Positions 35,187 through 64,000 of a DNA stretch of 64,000 nt are shown here, piece after piece; within the stretch, counting starts at the first letter, position 1; each line of letters starts with the position of its first letter. Both the position numbers and the translations under genes were made by a program. This DNA is from Molanna angustata (Eukaryota; Arthropoda; Insecta; Trichoptera; Molannidae), in NCBI GenBank assembly GCA_963576475.1, contig OY754979.1:27168034-27232033 (forward strand), read 5' to 3'. The notes below the pieces were generated by a model that did no database searches, had not been told where the DNA came from, and saw nothing but the letters and a program-made list of their open reading frames with translations.

Positions 35187-35580
35187 ACCTATATCATACA
35201 TGCCATCCCTTTCTGGGGCGCCCCCTTCTATTCACTCCATCTCTTACACCCATGTAATTTTTTTTTGGTCAACCGTTCATCGTTCATTCTTTCAATATTT
35301 TATTTTATTTAGCTTCTCGGGCAACTAACAGGTGCTATGTCAAATGATTATTTATCACGCAACCAATAACAAGTTGCCACATTCTGGAGACTTACGATAT
35401 TTATCGTCTCACAGATCCAGACTGAAAACACAATTTTAAAAACTGTGTCTCCACCGGGAATCGAACCCGGGACCCCTGGATCAGCAGTCAGACACCTAAC
35501 CAACTGAACCACGAAGGCCGACAAAATAATTCAAAATAATATGCCCAAACAATTGTTAAAACAGCAATTTAGATTATTCT
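35187..35580 (-). pseudogene. RTE-like fragment interrupted by a SINE
   Basis: Minus strand codes ERMNDERLTKK then MGVRDGVNRRGRPRKG. The homology stops at TTTCAATAT (35297), where the family-2 SINE begins. After the SINE, AATATGCCCAAAC (35540) resembles the continuing AATATGTCCAAACC of the intact copy, so the SINE appears to have landed inside the RTE. Confidence 0.65.
35294..35523 (-). mobile_element. tRNA-derived SINE (family 2)
   Basis: In minus orientation: TTTATTTAGCTTCTCGGGCA, ACAAGTTGCCACATTCTGGA, CTCACAGATCCAGACTGAAA, B box GGGAATCGAACCCGGGACCC and A box AACCAACTGAACCACGAAGG. Nearly full-length, and the best preserved copy after 19777. Confidence 0.85.
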
Positions 35581-35862
35581 TCTGCCATTTATTTTTAAAT
35601 TTTAATTACCTATCGTAGTTGTTGGTTGTATCGTAGTTGACTTTATTTCAAAAACGTATCTCTTGAGGATTCTGGGAAAAATATTTTCAAAATTTACTAT
35701 TTACCTTACTATATATTATAGGCTCTTGAACGAAGATAATTAAATTTTACTTGGAAAACATCTATAAAAATATTTGTAATTATTAATTTGTTTGAAAGAA
35801 TATTAACGGATAGACATGAAAAGGTTCGCTACCACTGATATAATATTTCATGAATGCTGTTA

Positions 35863-35942
35863 AAGATATTTACAACGCTAATATTAAACGATATTTACAA
35901 CGCTAATATTAAACGATATTTACAACGCTAATATTTAACATC
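35863..35942. repeat. 25-bp tandem repeat, 3 copies
   Basis: GATATTTACAACGCTAATAT plus TAAAC occurs three times in perfect tandem, with slight decay in the last unit. Confidence 0.85.
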
Positions 35943-36650
35943 GGAATATCGTAAATTTCCTGATTGCAGTCGCATCACCGTATATGGACGACGCAAATGC
36001 ACCACCTATTAAAAAATGTGTACCAAAACAGAATGGTTGTATTTTTCTTCTTCTTATTTTTTTTATTATTTATGCTTAAGTATAATCTAATATCGTCAGT
36101 GCTTGTAAATAATTATCGGGGCTCATAGTTTTATTATATTTAATATTTTCAGAGTTGACTTTATAATTTTGTGCCACATTTAAATCATTATATTTATTTA
36201 AAATTATTTTCATTTTTATTTTCTTATTTATAATGCTTCTCATACTACCATAATATAGGCAGTTGTTGTTTGTCCTGATAAAAAAGAAGCGATACCTTCG
36301 AAACCGGTCGTGTCAAATAACTCATTCGTTATTTGATCAAAGTAAAGTGTTCTGAATATTCCATTTAGTAAAATCCGAAAATATTAACAATATTATATTG
36401 TACATAATATTATGATTAAAATAAAAAAATATCTTACGGTCAACCACGTTTGGATATTTTTATGTCAACTAGTTTTGGAGACGTAACCACTGTGTAATAA
36501 AAACCAATTGAAAAGGCCTTCATCAGGCGAATCGATCGTCCTAGATAGGAATAAAATAATTCTAGAAGAAAAAAACAGTTTTTAATTTTTATAATGGAAT
36601 TCGCTGTCAGTGTGACAGACTTGGATATTTTAAGGTTAAATAAACTAAAA
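35943..36650. other. No gene recognised
   Basis: AT-rich. A small perfect palindrome AAATAACTCATTCGTTATTT at about 36315 follows ACCTTCGAAACCGGTCGTG. Significance unknown. Confidence 0.35.
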
Positions 36651-36654
36651 ATGC

Positions 36655-37170
36655 TATTTTTAATGACAAACTTTTCAACATCTCAATAGAGACGAATTGA
36701 GGATATTATTTTATTTTATTTTTATTGATTTTATAGAACCAACAGTTTACAATATGAATTTACAATAGGTATAATTACATTAACAGGTTATAAACCTTTT
36801 AAAGGTTCTTTGAAATAGTTTAAACTAAGTACATAAATTATAGAAGAACCAGGAACTCAAGGCACCTACAAGGCTTACGACCTGTCATCGGCTGATTTAC
36901 GTGATCACTGTATGCGCTTGCGCAACGTTCACCAATTATGCCTTCTTATTGAGTTCCCTTGTCAATGTAATTTTTTAAAAATTCTATATATTTGAATAAT
37001 GTGTAACAATTCACTCGAAAATAAGACATTATTACTATTGCCATCTATGAAGTAACGAAGAAAACGTTTTGTAACGCCATCTATTGAGAAATTGGTTTGT
37101 AAACAATGAAAGTAACAGTCCTTATAAATGAGGTGACGTTGTCTCGCACAGATGTCACCCCTGAACTGCG
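36655..37170 (-). mobile_element. GACCTGTCATCGGCTG repeat family, longest copy, interrupted
   Basis: Reads in minus orientation from GACAAACTTTTCAACATCTC to GATGTCACCCCTGAACTGCG. The segment 36703-36841 is absent from other copies: it has a T-rich ATTTTATTTTTATTG start like an inverted LINE tail, and ATTA is repeated at its borders. Without it this defines a consensus of about 375 bp. Confidence 0.75.
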
Positions 37171-37405
37171 CCCAAAATATTATTTCATTTTTGGCTTGTT
37201 TATCGTCTTGTTTATCGAATCGAAAATATTCGATTTACTAAAAGAAGGTTTTTTATTTTGTTGAATTATCCAACACATTAGTAAAAATACAGTAAATATC
37301 ACTACAATGAGGTGGTGTAGTTCAATCAACTGAAATTCAATATTTAAACGAAATAATAAACCATAAATAATATAGATAAGTTATTTTGTGTCCATAAATA
37401 ATATA

Positions 37406-37583
37406 GATGGGTCGGTGACAGAGCGGTTATCGCGCTGGGCTAGTAATCCAGTGGTCGCGAGTTCGAATCCTGCCTCGACCGATTTCGTTCACCTAAGCAC
37501 AAGCATTTATTTGCTTATTTTAGGGAACATAGGATGATGTATATGTACTTGTTTAACAAGGACATATTCATTAAAAAAAAAAG
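37406..37583 (+). mobile_element. Thr-type tRNA-derived SINE (family 1), full-length
   Basis: GTCGGTGACAGAGCGGTTAT gives the A-box half. CTGGGCTAGTAATCCAG forms an anticodon stem with 7-nt loop CTAGTAA (anticodon AGT, threonine). GAGTTCGAATC is the B box. The body CGATTTCGTTCACC, GCTTATTTTAGGGAACAT and tail AACAAGGACATATTCATTAA complete it. Reference copy for 21356, 21954, 28731 and 43237. Confidence 0.88.
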
Positions 37584-38055
37584 ATTACTAAGTTTTATTT
37601 TTTTTAATTAGGTATATAAAAAATGAGAATATATCATATTTTTTTTAGTTCTTGGACAACATCTGTAACTGACAAACAAAAGTAGGTATCTGATGCACAA
37701 ATCCGCTTCTATTGGTGGCTGTGCCTTATTAAAAAAAAAGTATCTGACCACCTCTAAAGTACTTTTTTCTCTGTGCATGACTTTGCACGTACTGTACCTG
37801 CATATAAATAAATGTATGTAGGAAATGCATCCAATATTCGACCTTGACGCTGGTTTGAATGTCTGTCATTAATTATTATTATCATATAGGTATGTAATAA
37901 TATTATTGATTAGTGTCTATGTCGTGATGATATTTCTGACACAAGTATAATTATTGTTAACTACAAGTCTAATGTATGTTTATGATCACGAACACAAAAT
38001 ACCGTGTATCATTTTAATATTAGTATCATTATGTTCAAATACAATCATTGGTACA
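37584..38055. other. No gene recognised
   Basis: AT-rich spacer between a SINE and the first 34-bp array. Confidence 0.35.
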
Positions 38056-38715
38056 GGCCTATTTCAGTTTCTCTTTATTTCTAAATAAATGTCAATTATA
38101 GTTTCCCTTTATTTCCAAATAAATGCCTATTTCAGTTTACTTTATTTCCAAAGAAATGCATATTCAGTTTCACTGTATTTCCAAAGAAATACCTATTTCA
38201 GTTTCACTATGTTTCTAAAGGAAAACCTATTTCAGTTTCACTATATTTCCAAAGAAATACCTATATCAGTTTCTCTATATTTTCAAAGAAATACCAATTT
38301 CAGTTTCACTATATTTCCAAAGAAATACCTATATCAGTATCACTATATTTTCAAAGAAATGTCTATTTCAGTTTCACTATATTTCCAAAATACCCATATC
38401 AGTATCACTATATTTTCAAAGAAATGTCTATTCAGTTTCACTGTATTTCCAAAGAAATACCTATTTCAGTTTCACTATGTTTCTAAAGGAAAACCTATTT
38501 CAGTTTCACTATATTTCCAAAGAAATACCTATTTCAGTTTCACTATATTTTCAAAGAAATACCAATTTCAGTTTCACTATATTTCCAAAGAAATACCTAT
38601 ATCAGTATCACTATATTTTCAAAGAAATGTCTATTTCAGTTTCACTATATTTTCAAAGAAATGTCTATTTCAGTTTTACTATATTTTCAAAGAAATGCCT
38701 TTTTCACTATTTTTG
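38056..38715. repeat. 34-bp minisatellite A, about 19 copies
   Basis: The unit TATTTCAGTTTCACTATATT followed by TCCAAAGAAATACC recurs at a 34-bp period (for example CAGTTT at 38165, 38199, 38233). Units vary at a few positions and a higher-order duplication is visible: TTCTAAAGGAAAACC occurs at both 38211 and 38480. The 209-codon open frame is a by-product. Confidence 0.92.
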
Positions 38716-39583
38716 TGATAAACAGGAATAAAAACTTTTCCCATGCAATTAGATCGTCCTGTAAAATAAATAAATTTTCTTTGATCATCATTTTTTTACC
38801 AGTCTTCACAAACTCGATTTCTATATGAAATTTTACGAAATGTCGAGACACATAACAATCTGTATAAGACAAATGTAACGTTGATATATTGTGTACCTAT
38901 CTACATTCGTCACAGAGTACTGGTTCTTGTTAGTACCTATATATTTAGTTACACAAATATTGTATTGTTATAACGTATTCAGTGTCTCACACACCTTTAT
39001 CACGCCCACTTTTTACGACACTACATAATAATTATACTTATATTATGTCTTATGTTTATTTTAGGCACCCGTCTATAAATAAATACATTTATTGTCTATT
39101 ATTATTTACGTCATGTGTGATGTTTCGCATTTTTATTGATGGTTACAAAACGTGTACTATATTTACAGTAAGTACTTCTGTCACGGTACATTTGAAAATT
39201 CAAGAATTTTGTTGATATTATTAATTTGTAGACATCGGCTTAATAAAAACGCAATCGGACATTGTCAGCCTTTGAAAAAATTGTACTTCCACTGACGTAT
39301 GTAGGGTAGGGGTGAGCGTTGGAGTAACTAGTGCACGAGGACCCATATTTTCAAGCTACGCCCCTGCACTATCGTTTTCTTTTTCCACTCTCGAAAAATA
39401 AGTATAAAACTCACACGATGTCTTGTAGATTTTAGATTTACGGTCTTATTTCAGCATTATAAAATATCAACTTGGACTAAATGGAATAGTAACGTACCTA
39501 TTTTGGCCGGAACGTTCTTAAAAAGTTACTGAATTAGATGTATTTTGAATGCTTATGAAAATGATGAAAATTTCATAATTTTC
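38716..39583. other. No gene recognised
   Basis: Short frames only, no repeat partner. Confidence 0.35.
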
Positions 39584-40190
39584 AGGAAGAAATTACCGTT
39601 TGACAATTTCTTCCAACCAATCAAGTCATGTGTAGGTACAAGAAGATAAATATATAAATATATTTTAGAGCTATTTTGTCATGTTACGTATATTTTAGGG
39701 CTATTATTTCATGTTACATATGTATATTTTAGGGCTATTATTTCATGTTACATGTGTATATTTTAGGGCTATTATTTCATGTTTCATGTGTATATTTTAG
39801 GGCTATTATTTCATGTTATATATGTATATTTTAGGGCTATTATTTCATGTTACATATGTATATTTTAGGGCTATTATTTCATGTTACATATGTATATTTT
39901 AGGGCTATTATTTCATGTTACATATGTATATTTTAGGGCTATTATTTCATGTTACCTGTGTATATTTTAGAGCTATTTTGTCATGTATGTATATTTTAGA
40001 GCTATTTTGTCGTGTTACATATGAAGAAATTACCGTTTGGCAATTTCTTCCAACCAATCAAGTCATGTGTACAAGAAGATAAATATATAAATATATTTTA
40101 GAGCTATTTTGTCATGTTATGTATATTTTAGGGCTATTATTTCATGTTACATATGTATATATTAGAGCTTTTTTTCCATGTTTCATAATG
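39584..40190. repeat. 34-bp minisatellite B with duplicated flank
   Basis: The unit TGTATATTTTAGGGCTATTA followed by TTTCATGTTACATA has period 34 bp (AGGG at 39697, 39731, 39765). Variant units read TTTTAGAGCTATTTTGTC. The flank GAAATTACCGTTTGACAATT with TTCCAACCAATCAAGTCATG occurs at 39588 and again at 40027, so array and border were duplicated together. A last decayed unit sits at 40376-40412, ending 25 bp before FAK exon 1. Confidence 0.9.
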
Positions 40191-40437
40191 TATATATTTC
40201 ACCTTGTAGCCGCAACGAGCAACTTCAGGGCATTCAAAACTTTACATGCAGTGTCTGTAGTTTTTATAGTTTTCCGGTCTCTTCTTATGTTCTTTCAGAG
40301 TTTTGCAAGGGGCCGTTGTTAGTCCCCATAAGCAGAACGGATGGTGGTGGAGAAGAAAAACAGCTATTATTTAATGTTATGTATTTTTCAGGGCTATCAT
40401 TTCAATGTTATCTAACAGTATCGTTTGTTTGTTTCAG

Positions 40438-64000
<23,563 letters not shown>

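Noticed and set aside
37406..37480. Possible tRNA-Thr(AGT) gene
   Set aside because: The anticodon arm and B box are convincing, but the acceptor ends do not form a proper stem and it continues into a SINE body with other copies.
38089..38731. 209- and 84-codon ORFs rich in Phe, Tyr and Ser
   Set aside because: Produced by 34-bp minisatellite A. A 34-bp unit shifts frame each copy, so a conserved repeat protein is not expected.
35863..40190. CRISPR-like arrays
   Set aside because: All repetitive arrays are direct tandem repeats without unique spacers, and the genome is clearly eukaryotic.

Overview
The window looks like AT-rich nuclear DNA from an insect. It is most likely lepidopteran, because the GTAGGTACCTACC-type runs, the LINE 3-prime tails ending in AATAAATAAAT and the RTE-like 3-prime ends are the sort seen in moths and butterflies. 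That assignment is inference; no species is claimed.

Only one host protein-coding gene is recognisable. It lies on the + strand from about 40.4 kb to the right edge and runs off the window. It is the insect orthologue of focal adhesion kinase (FAK/PTK2, fly Fak). I reconstructed eighteen coding exons from splice signals and continuous reading phase: 1353 codons without a stop, 1365 if a possible 36-nt microexon is used. In order they encode a short Gly/Pro-rich N-terminus, the FERM domain (exons 2-8), a short linker with the autophosphorylation site DYAEI, a complete tyrosine kinase domain (exons 10-16), a PPPKPSRP SH3-binding motif (exon 17), and a very long linker exon (18) still open at base 64000. 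The C-terminal FAT domain is not reached.

The first 40 kb holds no convincing host coding sequence. A CpG-rich island at about 7.98-8.33 kb is the best candidate for a promoter or 5-prime non-coding exon, but its link to FAK is unproven. The rest is unrecognised AT-rich DNA and repeats: minisatellites (18-bp and 141-bp units at 2.9-4.5 kb, with inverted relatives at 1-0.56 kb; 68-bp at 0.6-1.05 kb; 42-bp at 11 kb; two different 34-bp arrays at 38.1-38.7 and 39.7-40.2 kb), tRNA-derived SINEs of two families, and many 3-prime-end fragments of non-LTR retrotransposons. There are also non-autonomous DNA transposons, two of them hAT-like with good 8-bp target duplications, and several long hairpins.

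The FAK introns carry the same repeat families: SINEs, RTE-like fragments, a hAT insertion inside an RTE remnant, a 750-bp long-TIR element, a GCGGGA-rich array and perfect or near-perfect palindromes. I see no CRISPR array, operon, intact tRNA or rRNA gene, or intact autonomous transposon. The most interesting points are features of the FAK gene (a kinase-loop insertion, the giant linker exon, a uORF, a possible microexon) and the nested or inverted repeat structures around it.
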